NCBI RefSeq assembly: GCF_963678635.1
Contig: NC_087071.1
Span: 1,788,537-1,852,536 of the forward strand
Direction of reading: 5' to 3'
DNA from: Symsagittifera roscoffensis
Lineage: Eukaryota > Xenacoelomorpha > Acoela > Convolutidae
DNA length: 64,000 nucleotides
Shown: positions 1-11,021 of the stretch, in pieces
Layout: every line of letters starts with the position of its first letter
Position numbering within the stretch: position 1 is the first letter of the stretch
Made by a program: the position numbers and the translations under genes
Notes under the pieces: generated by a model
The model's input: the letters and a program-made list of their open reading frames with translations, nothing else
Database searches by the model: none
Told to the model about the DNA's origin: nothing

Positions 1-3000
1 GTCGCTTCCGGGATGAAAGGGCGGAACAGTTTGTACCCTATGTCGAATAGGGGCGAGAGGTTCACTACTATCAGCTTGTGAACTCTCTCGGGATATCCGA
101 TGTCAAATAGACGCTGGATTTTGGCGTTCCTCGTCATTTGGGATTTACTGGAACGAATAGGGAAATTATTGGAAAATAAAGGGAAAATCAATTTACAGTT
201 TAATTGCACAAATGGGTTTACAGAATTCGAAACGATTTGAAAAAGGATTTCAATGAACATAAATTGAACTACAGAACACCCACTTGATCTATACACACTT
301 CAGAATATTTCACCCCTAATTGATATCAACATCAACATTATCACTGGGTTCTTTTGTGCTCTCTTTCTTGAACTTCATTTCTCGACTTGCAAAACATTTG
401 CAGGAAAAACTCGCTAAATGTTCTTTGTTACAGGTCCCAGCAAAGGGCACATTGAGCTCTTAAGAAATATTAACGGCTCTTTTCCAGTTCCTTCTTCAAT
501 TTCTTTTATTTAAAATGACTTTTGATGTTCTAAACTGCTATAATAAATATCAGCGTGAACAAGTGAGCTTGTTTTTAAAACATTTCTCACATGCAAATTG
601 ATGAAGAAACAATTTTTTTGCAACTCCAACTTGTAGTTTTTCGAAGGAGGCGGGAAACTGATTAAGAGCCGTATTGACTTTGTCTCACCTGAAGAGGTCG
701 AAAGACAGTTCTCTTACATCCACAATGACAGTCCATTTGTCCACTAGTTTCCCCTCACTCAGACTCTTGTTCTCCATCATCAACAGAAGCGACTCCAGAT
801 TCCACAAAATCTAAATTGAGGATGGAGATTAAGCTCGATTCGATTAAGAACTAATATAGCCAGCAAACAGTTGCAAAAGAATGAATGAACGCAATGAAAC
901 AAAAATACTGGTTTTTCAATAAAAAGTTTCAACTATCGATTTTCACAAAAAACCAATATGAGTTTAAAGTCCTTTCAATAATAAAATTAAATTACGATTG
1001 ACACTTTCTTCATAAAAACTAACGAAAATTTAGAAAACCAAATTGATTTCGAAATTGGATAGCGCAATTTACCTTCCTTTAAGCAAATGAATTGGATTTC
1101 AATTTAAAAATGAATTGAAAGTCAAATCACAAAATATCATTTTTGATGTGAGCTAAATTTTTCCGGAAAACGAAAAAATCTAAACGACCGCGCATCTGCA
1201 CATACTCCGATGAAAGATATCATTATCACAACTTGGACAAGAAAAAATACCCAAAAATCAACAAAAACCTTGAAAGATCCTTGAAAGTGTAAAATAACAA
1301 TAAAGCAGCCGATTGCAGGTTTTTGAAAAATCGACGAAAAAAAAACAGTCGGTAAAAGGAAATGTTTTCTATAGCGCTTGACTAGGCCAAAATTGAGCCA
1401 TAGAAACCGCGCAATTAACTATGAGGCGCAAGAAAAGTGGCGTCGTAATTCATTACACAGCACTGCTTGTTGCAAAAAAAAGGAACAAATGATAGCTTGA
1501 ACAATTTTAGAGAAAAGTTTTTCCGTGAGATTTCTTTATCAATATCATTTATGGTGGTAGTTTGGCAAGCAGACCTCAGGAAAAATACCGAAATGAATAA
1601 CCGATAAATAATTGTAGTGAAATGTGAAAATAGTATGCTTAGTAGAATACATGGTTCTTTTCCCCTTTCCCCCAACATTTCAAAATTGCTTAGTCGTTTT
1701 ACGTGTGATTATGTTTGAACGCGTGATTTTACTATCTAAATATGAATACCACATGCATTCACAATAGTTAAGTTGTTCACCATGAAAAATTTCATTATAC
1801 CATGACAAAGTAAAAACTCTTTAGCATGTTAGTGAAAAAGAGGAAGAGTACCGTTGCATTAAACCAACTTTGAAGCGACACAACGTGAACTGATGACAAA
1901 AGGCAGAAAAAATACTTTAGGTCTCAAGTTGCCCAACAAACTCCAAAATTCGTTTTAAAGCAGATCAATCAAAAGTAGAGAGAAAGGCTCTTAAGCTGGT
2001 CCAAATTTAACAATTAAATTAACACAGATTGGGTTAACCAGAATTTCAAAAAAAGGTCAAAACGGACGAAAAAGAGAAGAGTGCTATCGCTCATTAGATC
2101 AAATTGATTTATAATAAGACTATCTTTTATAAAAATTGAATTTTTTGCACATTTGTTTAAATGACTGTAGGCTGGAATGATCTATGATAGCGCTGGTGAA
2201 GTACACTTCGAGTCTCCACTTTTTGAGTTTCAATCAGAAATTAACGAAATTACATAGGGTTAACAGGAAGGCAAAGCTGCAGTTCGCACAAAAGCAAAAA
2301 AAAACAAGCTTTGAGGAAAAAACAAACCGGTTGGAAAAAAATTCAATTAAAAAAAATTTGTGAAATAATATCCAAAATAGAAAAATTGGAGACATCAGGA
2401 TTCGAACTCGGACCGCCCGACCAAAAGTCACCTGTATCAATTTCTTAACTGAGGTCATGAATAAATTGCTTTCCAGCATTTTTCAGCACCGAAACAGACT
2501 AACTAAGCGGGTATAGCTGGATTATGCTGTTTAATTTACACGAACTTAAAACAGCCACAAAACTGTGGAAATAAACGTGCGAGACTGGTTAACAAAATAA
2601 CAGATCTTATTGCACTACGTTTGCAAGCTCGCTTGCGTCACAAAAAAACTTGATAGTGCTATATTTTTCGCTATTTACTAGCTCCAAGATCCATTGGATG
2701 GGATGTGCTTACATTTTCTGCAAAAAACTTGCGAAACATTGCCTAACAAATCAGAACCACGAAATGATTATAAAATTATTAAATACTCAACATACCTGTT
2801 TTGCAAATTCGTCGTCTGAAATTGCCAGCGCAAAACCCTTCACGTCAACACGACCAGGAAAATCATAGACTATCGGATATCCCTCTTTGCATTTTCCCAG
2901 TAAGCCGAAAGGATAATGATTCATAAACGCCTCCAAAGGAGTATGAGAAAGCAGAAAATCTGGTTCGACCAATCCGAATTTCGATCTAATTTCCAGCATT

Positions 3001-3272
3001 TCATCGTACATCGAAACCGTTTGATCGAGGTTGAAATTTCTCGCTTTGAGGAACCGTAATAAATCCTGATTAGAATGAGATTCCATGACTTTATCGGCCA
3101 ATAATTCACGGAACTTGATCACACAAGATAGTTGAGCTTCATCTGTAATTTCTGGATTCAGAATTGAGTTAACTTCTTCCGGTGATAATTTATTTCGGAG
3201 TTCAAGTTTAGTTTGAAGGAGGTTTTGGATATTTGATTTATAATCCCGCGCAAGTAAGTCCTTACTGTTCAT
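1..3272 (-). CDS. CRAL-TRIO (SEC14-like) lipid-binding protein, paralogue 1, partial
   Basis: Predicted cytosolic carrier of a hydrophobic ligand (retinal/tocopherol/phosphoinositide-type family); the ligand is unknown. I read three exons on the minus strand: 3272-2796 (ATG start), 810-689 and 147-1, the last running off the window. Junctions are GT-AG: donor GTATG after 2796, acceptor before 810, donor GTGAG after 689, acceptor before 147. Phases agree with the paralogue at 33743-36322. Exon 1 carries the CRAL-TRIO N-terminal helical region (HSNQDLLRFLKARNFNLDQ) and the start of the lipid pocket (GYPIVYDFPGRVDVKG). Exon 2 gives ILWNLESLL and exon 3 gives KIQRLFDIGYPERV. About 248 residues are visible of an expected ~300, so the C-terminus is missing. 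Exon 1 here equals exons 1+2 of the paralogue, so one intron was lost here or gained there. Family assignment is firm; exon 3 is inferred by alignment to the paralogue. Confidence 0.85.
811..2795 (-). other. Intron 1 of CRAL-TRIO paralogue 1
   Basis: AT-rich intron of about 2 kb bounded by a GTATG donor and a TTTAG acceptor on the minus strand. It holds one tRNA-like segment (2390-2459) and a short GCAAGC/GCTTGC inverted repeat near 2623. No convincing coding sequence was seen on either strand. Confidence 0.7.
2390..2459 (-). repeat. tRNA-derived (SINE-like) segment
   Basis: Read on the minus strand this has a box-A-like stretch (ACCTCAGTTAAGAAATTG) and a box-B-like stretch (GAGTTCGAATCC) at tRNA spacing. 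The cloverleaf is imperfect and no clean acceptor stem was found, so a tRNA-derived repeat or tRNA pseudogene is more likely than a working tRNA. It sits inside a CRAL-TRIO intron. Confidence 0.45.
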
Positions 3273-4102
3273 TATATCGAATCAAAAAATCTTCGGTGAC
3301 TATATTTTTTTAAATTTCTTTATAACTTTGCATATAACAAATTAAACGAGTTGGTCAAAACTCTCCTGACTTGATGACTACAACTTTAATTAAATTTATC
3401 AAAAAGAAAACTATCTGGTGATGGTTTTAAATATTTTGTAATAACTTTAGAAAATCACATCAGCGTGAAGGCAAGTCGTCAAACTCGATTTCTATCCAAA
3501 AATGGCACTAAAAACTTCACAGTTCAATGCAGTTTAGAGTCATTTATTGTATTATTGCTATTAAATAACAGAACTTACAAAGTAATTGATTACATTTACA
3601 AAATCTCAAACAGTTGAGAGGAATATTTTGAGCAAACAAACTGATTCCAACAAAATATTACGGAAGTTCAAGATGATATAAAGTTTGATTTGTTACAAAA
3701 CAAGAGTAGAAATAAACATTAAACAAAACAGAAAGAGCATTAAAAAAATCAATGATGTGACTTGTGTAGAGACTACTCCTTTACTAACCCTCGTATGCAG
3801 GTGGGAGTGTTGTAAGCCTGGACTACTTGCCAGTAGCTGTTGGAGTCATCCTGGTCATTCACTGCAGTGACAGACTGTTGGCCACTCCCACTACCATACT
3901 ACACAAACACACAACAACAATCGACTTAGAAGAAGTTTCGTTTCAGCTTAGATAGCGGAAGACTGATTATAAATTTGACACAAAGACGAAGCAGCACTTT
4001 GCAAACAAGCGAGATAACGACAAAAGTATCTCTTCAAAAATAAAAAAGAGAAACTAATTGCTGAGCCAACATACAGTTGGAAAATAGTCACCGAACGGAA
4101 GT

Positions 4103-4173
4103 AAACAGATAAAAATATATTGACTTGAGATTTTTTTATTCAAAAAAACAAGTCAATATATTTTTATCTGTTT
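4103..4173. repeat. Perfect 25-bp inverted repeat (hairpin)
   Basis: Arms at 4103-4127 and 4149-4173 are exact reverse complements, beginning AAACAGATAAAAATATATTG, with a 21-nt A/T spacer. It could be a transposon end pair left after internal deletion, a cruciform site, or a small-RNA precursor; no flanking duplication was seen. Confidence 0.75.
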
Positions 4174-4533
4174 CGAATTCCGAATTCAAAATTAGATGGC
4201 ATTAATGCTCTTTGAATTTCTAGGCTAACTTATCATTGACAAAATTTTGGTAAAAGTAACCCAATATGAAAAAACTGGATCAATGGGTAAACTTTTTATT
4301 TGGCTGGGGAACCTGGTAATTTAAATAAATTTTCGAAATTAACAGTCAATCAAGTTTGTTTTTAGTGACCTTCTCACTTTCGCTGTTCGATAGTAGAGTT
4401 TGCCTTTCAATTAACAAACGAAATAAACTGACCTAAAAAGAATTCAAAAATCAAACCGCAAAAAAGTAAATTTGAGCCTGAACAATTTTAAAGACTTTAC
4501 ATTAAAAAAATAATCATGGCCTGTATAAATTTT

Positions 4534-4605
4534 CTATGCCGGAATCGAACCCCGACCTCGAGTGTAAAACTCAAACGTCCTAGCATCTACCCCATTATCG
4601 CTAGA
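4534..4605 (-). repeat. tRNA-Val-like derived segment
   Basis: On the minus strand: TAGC...GCTA D-stem, an anticodon arm with TTGAG/CTCGA stem and loop containing TTTTACA, and a T-arm with box B GGGGTTCGATTCC. The middle resembles tRNA-Val(UAC). The acceptor stem does not pair well, so I call it tRNA-derived (SINE or pseudogene). Confidence 0.5.
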
Positions 4606-5618
4606 CAATCAAATACCAGCCACCAAAACTAGATACAGTGATATAATGCTAATGCAGCAAAAGAAAACCAGATAAACTGCGAATGCAGAGATGTATATCA
4701 GATATAAAATAAAAATTCTTTTTCAGCAATAAAAGCCTCCAAATGATTACTTTCATTTGCAGCTCGGGTAAAAACAAAATGACCTCGTAAAATAACACTA
4801 CGCTATCCATGTGTAAAAACTACTACTTAGAAGATTTTAAGAAGACACGAAAAATTTGAAGCCCAGCGTTCAATTTAGATCAAACCGACAAGCGCTGCAT
4901 TTTAATTTATTTACAAAGACGAAGTCAAGATTGGCATCACTTGCGGTACAACATAAACATAGAAAACATAAATGAGGAAAAATGAAGAAAAAAAAACAAG
5001 GTTTCGTGAAATTTTCATACAACTCGGTAGAAGTTCTTTTAGGCAAAGATCCCAGAAATTTGAATTTTAATTTAGCAACAACAAAACTTACAAAGAGGAA
5101 ACAAGGTCGACAAGCTTTGAGCAGACACAAAAGGAGGCAAAAAAATAATAATTTAAAAAAAAAGAAATTCAAGTCCCCTGAAACTACATTGAACAACATT
5201 TGCAGTAACAAATTCAAGGAAAATTGCTTACAGAACAAGAAAAAAACCGCGATAAGTCAACAAAGCCAAAAATCTTTCTTAAGTTGAGCCGAATTTTTTT
5301 GGAAGTTGTCAAGTCCTCCTGAAACTACATTGAACGACACTATCAATCACACACGCATCATTGAAGCCCACAACCTTGAAGGAGACACCAGTTGAGCCGA
5401 AAAAAATAATGTGATTTAAAAAATTTAAAAGTTTTCATGTCTTCCCTGAAACTACATTGAACATTTGCAGTTGTAACTACAATGAAAATTGCTTACAGGA
5501 CAAGAAAAGTCCTTGATGAGGAACTAAGCCAACAAAACTTGAGCAGACAAACGAAAGTCAGACAATTCAGTTTTTACCAGAAAACACTCAATTGCATACA
5601 TACTGGAAAATAAAACAA

Positions 5619-5670
5619 GGCCCTGCCGGGACTCGAGCACCCGAGCTTAGCGTGCTAAGGGGACGTCTGT
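5619..5670 (-). repeat. tRNA-Ala-like derived segment
   Basis: On the minus strand the CCTTAGCACGCTAAG arm followed by GTGCTCGAGTCCCGGC resembles the anticodon and T arms of tRNA-Ala(AGC). Only the 3' half is recognisable, so it is a tRNA-derived fragment rather than a tRNA gene. Confidence 0.4.
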
Positions 5671-5689
5671 AGGAAAAATTGTTTACATT

Positions 5690-5885
5690 GAAAAAGTTCA
5701 GTTCACGATTACAAGACACTTGCTTTCGCAAGTGTAAAGAACGCTAATTTCTGATCGGCTGAAAAATTTTCAGGAATTCGACCCTCTTCCGACCCACAGG
5801 GTCACCTTTTTGCACTATTCTGAGAAATCCATTTTTTACTGATTGAACCTAAAAATTATCTCACGGCGCCAATATATACTAATTT
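5690..5885. repeat. Decayed MITE-like repeat with CACTTGC/GCAAGTG hairpin
   Basis: Contains CACTTGCTTTCGCAAGTG (a small hairpin), then a segment with GAATTCGACCCTCTTCCGACCC and GGCGCCAATATATA. The same order of motifs recurs, diverged and inverted, around 34591-34870. Membership of one old non-autonomous repeat family is inferred. Confidence 0.4.
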
Positions 5886-6519
5886 GAATATTAAGGTGGT
5901 AAAGTGCGCCAAAAAAAGGCAATTTTTGCTCAAAATTTACCAAAAAAAGTGCCTAAAACTGCCTTTTTGGACTAATTTTATTCCAAAATTTGCCTGCAGC
6001 ATAGAAAACATATTCGCAATAGGGTCTTGCTACTGATTTGGGAGAGCTCAGGGTAGAATTGAATCAACCCTTCGTCTATGTTTTCCTGATAAATTGATTT
6101 TGCAGGATTCATTGATATTTAATTTCTTTAGTTGAAGACTCGTTCATTTGCAACTTAATAATCCTTTACAACTATCTGACTTTTCTTGGAATTCAATTAA
6201 CTTCTGCTTGCTGCAAACTGCCGCTTTTAGCGAAATACAACCTCCAGTTAATAACCATTCCTGAAAATATAAAAAACCATACTTAATTGGATTATGTAAA
6301 GTCACTATTTAGGCAAAAATTACGCATTAATTAGGTTTACAATTGCCATAAAGAAAATTACCAGATTAATTATACAAAAAAGTAAAGTGATGAATAGTTT
6401 TGAATCTTTTTTTTTACATGCGTTGTAAAACATTTATGTAGGCATTAATCACTCAACACTTGCCGAGAAACAAAAAACTTATTCTTTTCTGAAATAGTTG
6501 GATGTAATTTACAACTAAT

Positions 6520-6640
6520 CAGGTGCGGATCTAGGCTTTTCTCGAGCAGGAGTGCGGATTTTAAAAAAAAATTGTCGATTTTTTTCTCCGCGCGCTCCCC
6601 CCTCGGCGCCACGGGCGCATTTAGAAGAATTTTAAGGTAC
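6520..6640 (+). repeat. hAT-MITE-like relic (GGCGGATCTAGG family)
   Basis: Begins CAGGTGCGGATCTAGG, a terminal-repeat-like start typical of many animal hAT non-autonomous elements, and carries a GCGCGCTCCCCCCTCGGCGCC block. Related starts occur at 29451 and 34591. No matching opposite end or target duplication was found, so it is a fragment. Confidence 0.45.
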
Positions 6641-6941
6641 GTCAGACAAAAAAAAGATATAAAGGGGACCCTTTGGTTCCGCATGGAGTCGAATTCCTGA
6701 GTGGAAAAAAAAGATCCATGGATGATTCCCTCAGGACTCGAAGGAACCCAAATTTACAACAGCCAATCAAAACTCGGCAAAAGTATGAATTGCGCCCAGT
6801 TTCATTTACTAATCGAATTAAATCCACATTTAATATCTGTAACTACAACTGCTACTGCAAATAACTAAACTTCAACCTAAGAGAGAAAAGAAAATACATA
6901 CTAGGCTACAAATCGATGCGTATTGAACACAGAGGCGAAGC

Positions 6942-6985
6942 GGAGCTTCGCACCACTTCCGATACAATGCAAACATTGAAAAAAA
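6942..6985 (+). repeat. Dispersed repeat with GCGAAGCGGAGCTTC core
   Basis: The core GCGAAGCGGAGCTTCGCACC followed by ACTTCCGATACAA recurs in diverged form at about 31992-32030, 37217-37255 and 39645-39685. In two cases a tRNA-like segment lies downstream (7072 and 37831), suggesting both are modules of one interspersed repeat. Confidence 0.5.
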
Positions 6986-7071
6986 CATGTCGAAAAAAAA
7001 TTAGATGCTGAAAAACCAAATTGTTTGTTAGTCTCGATGAAAAAGAATCACAGGCCCAGCTAAAGCTGGAG

Positions 7072-7140
7072 GTTCCTGGTCAGATTCTAACCCAGGACCT
7101 TTGACGTCTCAAGCATATTCGAAACCTCCATGCTAAATGG
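7072..7140 (-). repeat. tRNA-derived repeat, family shared with 37831-37900
   Basis: Minus strand carries GACGTCAAAGGTCCTGGGTT followed by AGAATCTGACC; the copy at 37831-37900 has the same block with a few changes (GACGGCAAAGGTCCTGGGTT). The shared block resembles a tRNA T-arm with degenerate box B. Two diverged copies in one window support a SINE family. Confidence 0.5.
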
Positions 7141-7988
7141 ACCGGGAACGCATGAAGTTTGAAATCAATATGAACCAAGATACAAGTGATTCTGATAATC
7201 AAGTTGTTAACCCGAAAAAAGCCTATATTCAGGTTTGAAAAAGCTTGCTAATCGCAAGCCTAATCAAAATATGGAAAATGGTTCGCAAATAACCTTCTAA
7301 TTATTTACCTTCACATCATGAGAGTGGAGTCTAACTGTGGCGTCGGCATTGAGAAGTTTCACTAGTGACCCACACGTCACATGTTGTAATGTACACAGGC
7401 TGCCTACAACATACAATAGTAATTTCAGAAACGACTCACTCAAAAGTATTTATCAAAGGAAACTTGTACGAATAAAAGTATACTTTTATGAACATTCAGG
7501 GTAAAAATTACTTGCGGCCAATTTAATCGAGAGAAACTCTCGAATCATACACTGGTCGACATAAAATATATGAGGCACAACAAATTTTTTTCAAAGTTTT
7601 TCGAGAAATTATTAAATTCAAATGGTTTCTCTGGGACTTGCCTTCAAACGATAATTTATCGAGAAACGATACCGAAGAACTTTGTAAACGTTTTCACTGT
7701 TTTTTTTCAAGGACTTAATTTTTCTACCTTGTTTTAGCCACCCTTCCTGGAAAACTTGCCATTTTCAGGTCAAAACTTTGAATAAAAGTAAATGATTAGC
7801 CATACACATAGTTTTTTTGGATCAAAACTGGTATTTTCAATCAAATTTATTAGGAAACAAAAAATACACTGGTGGACACCGTTCAACGCAAACTCAGGTT
7901 TCTACCATCTAAAAAGCTCATTATCAAGATCATTTAGGACACTATTTACTATGATTTTTAGCAAAGCTTCTTTAAAGATCCGCGCAAA

Positions 7989-8398
7989 TGAGTTAGGACC
8001 GATGTGGTTAACTCATAGAGTAATTTCGGATAGGGTACACCGTCTGCTCGTCACGCTATCTTATTTTCGGCCGGATAGATTCGTGCAACTTCTTAGTCTA
8101 ATACCGATCCTAATCTTACTCTTATACTATCTAGTCTCAGGTTGTTTAACTAGTCTCTGCTAGGCTCAATAGATCTAGGGTATACTGGTTTATTGCGGCT
8201 GCTGAAGTTCTCTTGGAGAGGCAACTATATTCTAAGTTAAATTCAAATCTCTCTGGTGCTGAAATTACATGTAATTTCAGCACTTACAAATAAGTGGGTT
8301 GTTAGTTAGATGGATCATGATTGGTTAATATTAAATACTTTACAGTGGTAAAATATCTAATTTATCCAATCATAAAATGTAGTTTAGATCAGGTTCCA
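7989..8398 (-). repeat. 3' LTR of element 1
   Basis: 410 bp, matching 28749-29158 with about four substitutions. On the minus strand it begins TGGAACC and ends AACTCA (TG...CA termini). It contains a perfect 28-bp palindrome at 8256-8283. A plus-strand open frame across it has no coding support. Confidence 0.9.
8256..8283. repeat. 28-bp palindrome in LTR
   Basis: GTGCTGAAATTACA followed by its exact reverse complement, with no spacer. The other LTR has the same arms at 29016-29043 with one central change (CAAG instead of CATG). It could form a stem in the LTR transcript or bind a dimeric factor. Confidence 0.85.
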
Positions 8399-8405
8399 CC
8401 CATCC
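8399..8405 (-). promoter_or_regulatory. Candidate polypurine tract of element 1
   Basis: The minus strand reads GGATGGG directly before the LTR start TGGAACC. It is the only purine run at the expected place for plus-strand DNA priming; it is short, so the call is tentative. Confidence 0.4.
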
Positions 8406-10010
8406 GGGTTGAAAAGAATTTTTTAGAATTGTCTTTCTGCAATTCAAAGGATGGATGATGGACGTTGGTATTTGGCGAACATCATATTCTTATCCGGTTT
8501 CTCTTGTTAGAGAAGTTCCACGACGCTGGAATGATGGATATCAATCGTTGTGTCTTCTTGTGACAACGACTGTGTTTCCCAACGAAATCAATCTGATTTC
8601 AGAATGGTTTGCTATGACGGGTTTTTCTGTTTCATGTAGAGAACTTCTTTTGTGTTCGACCTCGTCTGGGAATGGCGTGGAGATTGTGCGTGGAGGGGAT
8701 GCCTTGTTACTCGGATCTGTACGTATACTTGAACATCGAGGTGGTCATTGGTCTAGTTCAATGAAGTCCTTTTCTGCGAAGTCAAGTCGTACTCTAAATC
8801 CTTTGAGTTGTGATTGTGGACGGCATATTGGTTGTGGTTGGTCATTCTTTTTCGAGTGTAGTGGGATCATTTTGTCTTTGGATGTTCGTCTTGTTGTTGC
8901 ATGCTGATCTATATACTGCAAGGTATAATTTACATTTTATAAAATTTTTATTAGTTCAATGTTTTAGTTTATGATTTTGGTTAGTTGTTTTCACAAAAGC
9001 ATTTTGTTTTAGTTCGGTTATTTTGAAGAGTTACTCACCCTTGAGTACCTCTTATTAAAAATAGAAGTGTGGTCACAAAGCGTGGATGTATCTCGGTGGG
9101 TTAGGCCGGCTATAGAGCATGCTCAGGACGTCCTCTCTGGTGGGTTAGGCCAGGAGTGGGAGTATGATTTCGTGCGGTTTCTATGAGAGGTCCTGTTATG
9201 TGATAACGTTTTATGTCGGTTTTGTAGTGGTTTTTCTTATGTTTCGTTGGTTGTGTCCTTTTTTCAAAAATCAAATTGTTTTTGGTATGGGTTTGTCTTT
9301 CGACTTTTTTGTGTTTTATTATTTCTTTCTTAGACTTTATAATTCTAGTCTAATTTTATAAGAATAAATTATCCAGTTTTGAACTGGGTTAATCCGGTTT
9401 GGGTACCGTTCTTTTCTTTTCTTAGTCATGCTGTTATTTTATGATTTGTGGTGTTTAGTAAGCTGCGTTGGTTAGTTTGGTTTAGTATATAATTCCTTTC
9501 CAACCGGGTTAAAGGAAAGATTGAAACTTGTTATCGTGTGTTAGAGTTGAGTGTGAAAACTTGAAACTGAAATTCATTATTTAAACAATTCTTCGTGGGC
9601 GAGCTGTGCGAGTTGGGATAGAATTCTTGTGCGAGTGAATAAAAATATCAAAAGGTTAGTACTGCATTTTCGTCTTATCAATTTACTACATAGAATTTTA
9701 ATTTTACTGCTAGTTTTGGGGAAAAATTAAGTTACAAATTTTCATCATTATTAAATTTACTGCTTTTGGGGAAACAATTTATAAATGAATTTACTACATT
9801 TGTATGAATTTTATCATATTTATCTAGTGCAAAATATGAATAGAGTTTTGAAGAATTTTAACAAGTCTTTTATTTTTTATTTTTCTTTTCTGATTTTTGC
9901 AGATGATCGTGGGATGAAGACTAAAAATCCAAATGATACATGAATAAAGAATGGTTAGTATTTATTTCAAATTTATTAGTGAAGAATATGTATAATTTAT
10001 ACTTACCTGT
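8406..10010 (-). other. 3' region of element 1 before the LTR
   Basis: No clean gene. The minus strand between about 8907 and 8460 keeps fragments of open frame in two phases, rich in Pro, Ser and Arg, which may be a decayed reading frame. Two copies of TCGGTGGGTTAGGCC-like sequence lie near 9093 and 9137. The plus-strand 150-codon frame at 8455-8907 resembles nothing known to me and is antisense to the element. Confidence 0.4.
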
Positions 10011-11021
10011 TTAGTCGTCGGGGAAAAAACCGTGGGGGAAGATGTCGTGTATGATTTCGGAATTTGTTAGTAATTTTGCTAGTATGCGAATGATGTTTTT
10101 AGTTTGAAGCAGTGGCCAAAGCAATTGAAGTGCTTTAATAGTTTTTAGTTCTTCAGTGCCAACTGCAAACTCATAAGGTGTGTTTTGAATGAGGTTATAT
10201 AATTTGTGATTGTATTTAGTGTTGTGGATGAATTCTAATAATGGGATTTCTATAGGTTGGATAAATTCATGTGGGATAAGGAAGGGTCTGGATTCTTCTG
10301 CGTTAAGGGTCTTTGTGATGGAACAAAAAATATACATTTGGGTTATGGGATCATAATTGCGGAGGATACCGTGAAGGTTAGTATCTTTGATGCAATATGT
10401 GAAATTTAGAAAAAATGGATAAGTGTATTTAGAGTTAATAAACTGAAATCTGTGGTGTGGTTGTCTTGATGGAGTGTGTAGATCAAAATGATTTTGTATG
10501 AAACGATAATATGTATATGTGTGGGTTTGTTTAGTGCGTAACATAATGTCGTGTGAGCAGTGCAAATCGCGTTCATGTGGTGCAAGGAAGTTGAAGGTTA
10601 GTGAAAATAATTGAAATTTTTCTTTAAAATTTTCGTAAGCTTGCATGTCGGTTAGTGCTTCAGAAATGACGTGGTCGAATTTGCGATCAAATATATTGAG
10701 TGTAAATACATATGGTGTTTTGATGAAGAATTTTTCTGTGATTTGTGGGTTAGCGAAACGATCATTATCTAGAAATTGGTCTTGGTTAGTTCGGATGATG
10801 TTATGATCGTAGTATTCTAGCGTGTATTCGTTAGCTCGGGGTGCAGTGAATGTTTTTAGTGACTTTTTATATCCTATATAACTAAATTGTCTATGTGTTA
10901 GTGGTGTGGTGAGTCGATATAGCATATCTTGATTTCTTTCTATATCGATATGAGTATTAGATAATGGTAGGCAAAGGGGATTAGTAAAATGATAATATGA
11001 TGTCCAATGAAGTGTAGGCAT
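10011..11021 (-). CDS. Element 1 3'-most ORF (ORF Y), unknown function
   Basis: Intact 336-residue frame starting at an ATG that overlaps the stop of the upstream frame (TAATG). It is rich in Tyr, Phe, His and Asn, has few cysteines and no obvious signal peptide, membrane segment or catalytic motif (C-terminus HDIFPHGFFPDD). I do not recognise a family. Position after env and before the 3' LTR is where retroviruses and errantivirus-like elements place accessory genes, so an accessory role is plausible but unproven. It is undamaged although gag, pol and env are broken, which makes it worth comparing between element copies. Confidence 0.6.
   Translation of the reverse strand: MPTLHWTSYYHFTNPLCLPLSNTHIDIERNQDMLYRLTTPLTHRQFSYIGYKKSLKTFTAPRANEYTLEYYDHNIIRTNQDQFLDNDRFANPQITEKFFIKTPYVFTLNIFDRKFDHVISEALTDMQAYENFKEKFQLFSLTFNFLAPHERDLHCSHDIMLRTKQTHTYTYYRFIQNHFDLHTPSRQPHHRFQFINSKYTYPFFLNFTYCIKDTNLHGILRNYDPITQMYIFCSITKTLNAEESRPFLIPHEFIQPIEIPLLEFIHNTKYNHKLYNLIQNTPYEFAVGTEELKTIKALQLLWPLLQTKNIIRILAKLLTNSEIIHDIFPHGFFPDD

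Larger units (their letters stand above)
3273..7988. other. AT-rich intergenic region with decayed repeats
   Basis: Upstream of CRAL-TRIO paralogue 1 and ending at the element 1 LTR. It contains a perfect 25-bp hairpin (4103-4173), three tRNA-like segments, two hAT-MITE-like relics and one copy of a dispersed repeat, listed separately. The lysine-rich plus-strand open frame at 4982-5287 matches no family I recognise and has low-complexity A-rich composition; I do not call it a gene. Confidence 0.6.

Noticed and set aside
4534-4605. Functional tRNA gene
   Set aside because: The anticodon and T arms look tRNA-like but the acceptor stem does not pair, so a tRNA-derived repeat is the safer reading.
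4982-5287. Lysine-rich 101-codon frame
   Set aside because: Composition reflects A-rich DNA; no domain, no splice context, no homologous pattern.
8455-8907. 150-codon plus-strand frame near the 3' LTR of element 1
   Set aside because: Antisense to the element, no family resemblance, and fragmentary sense-strand frames lie opposite.
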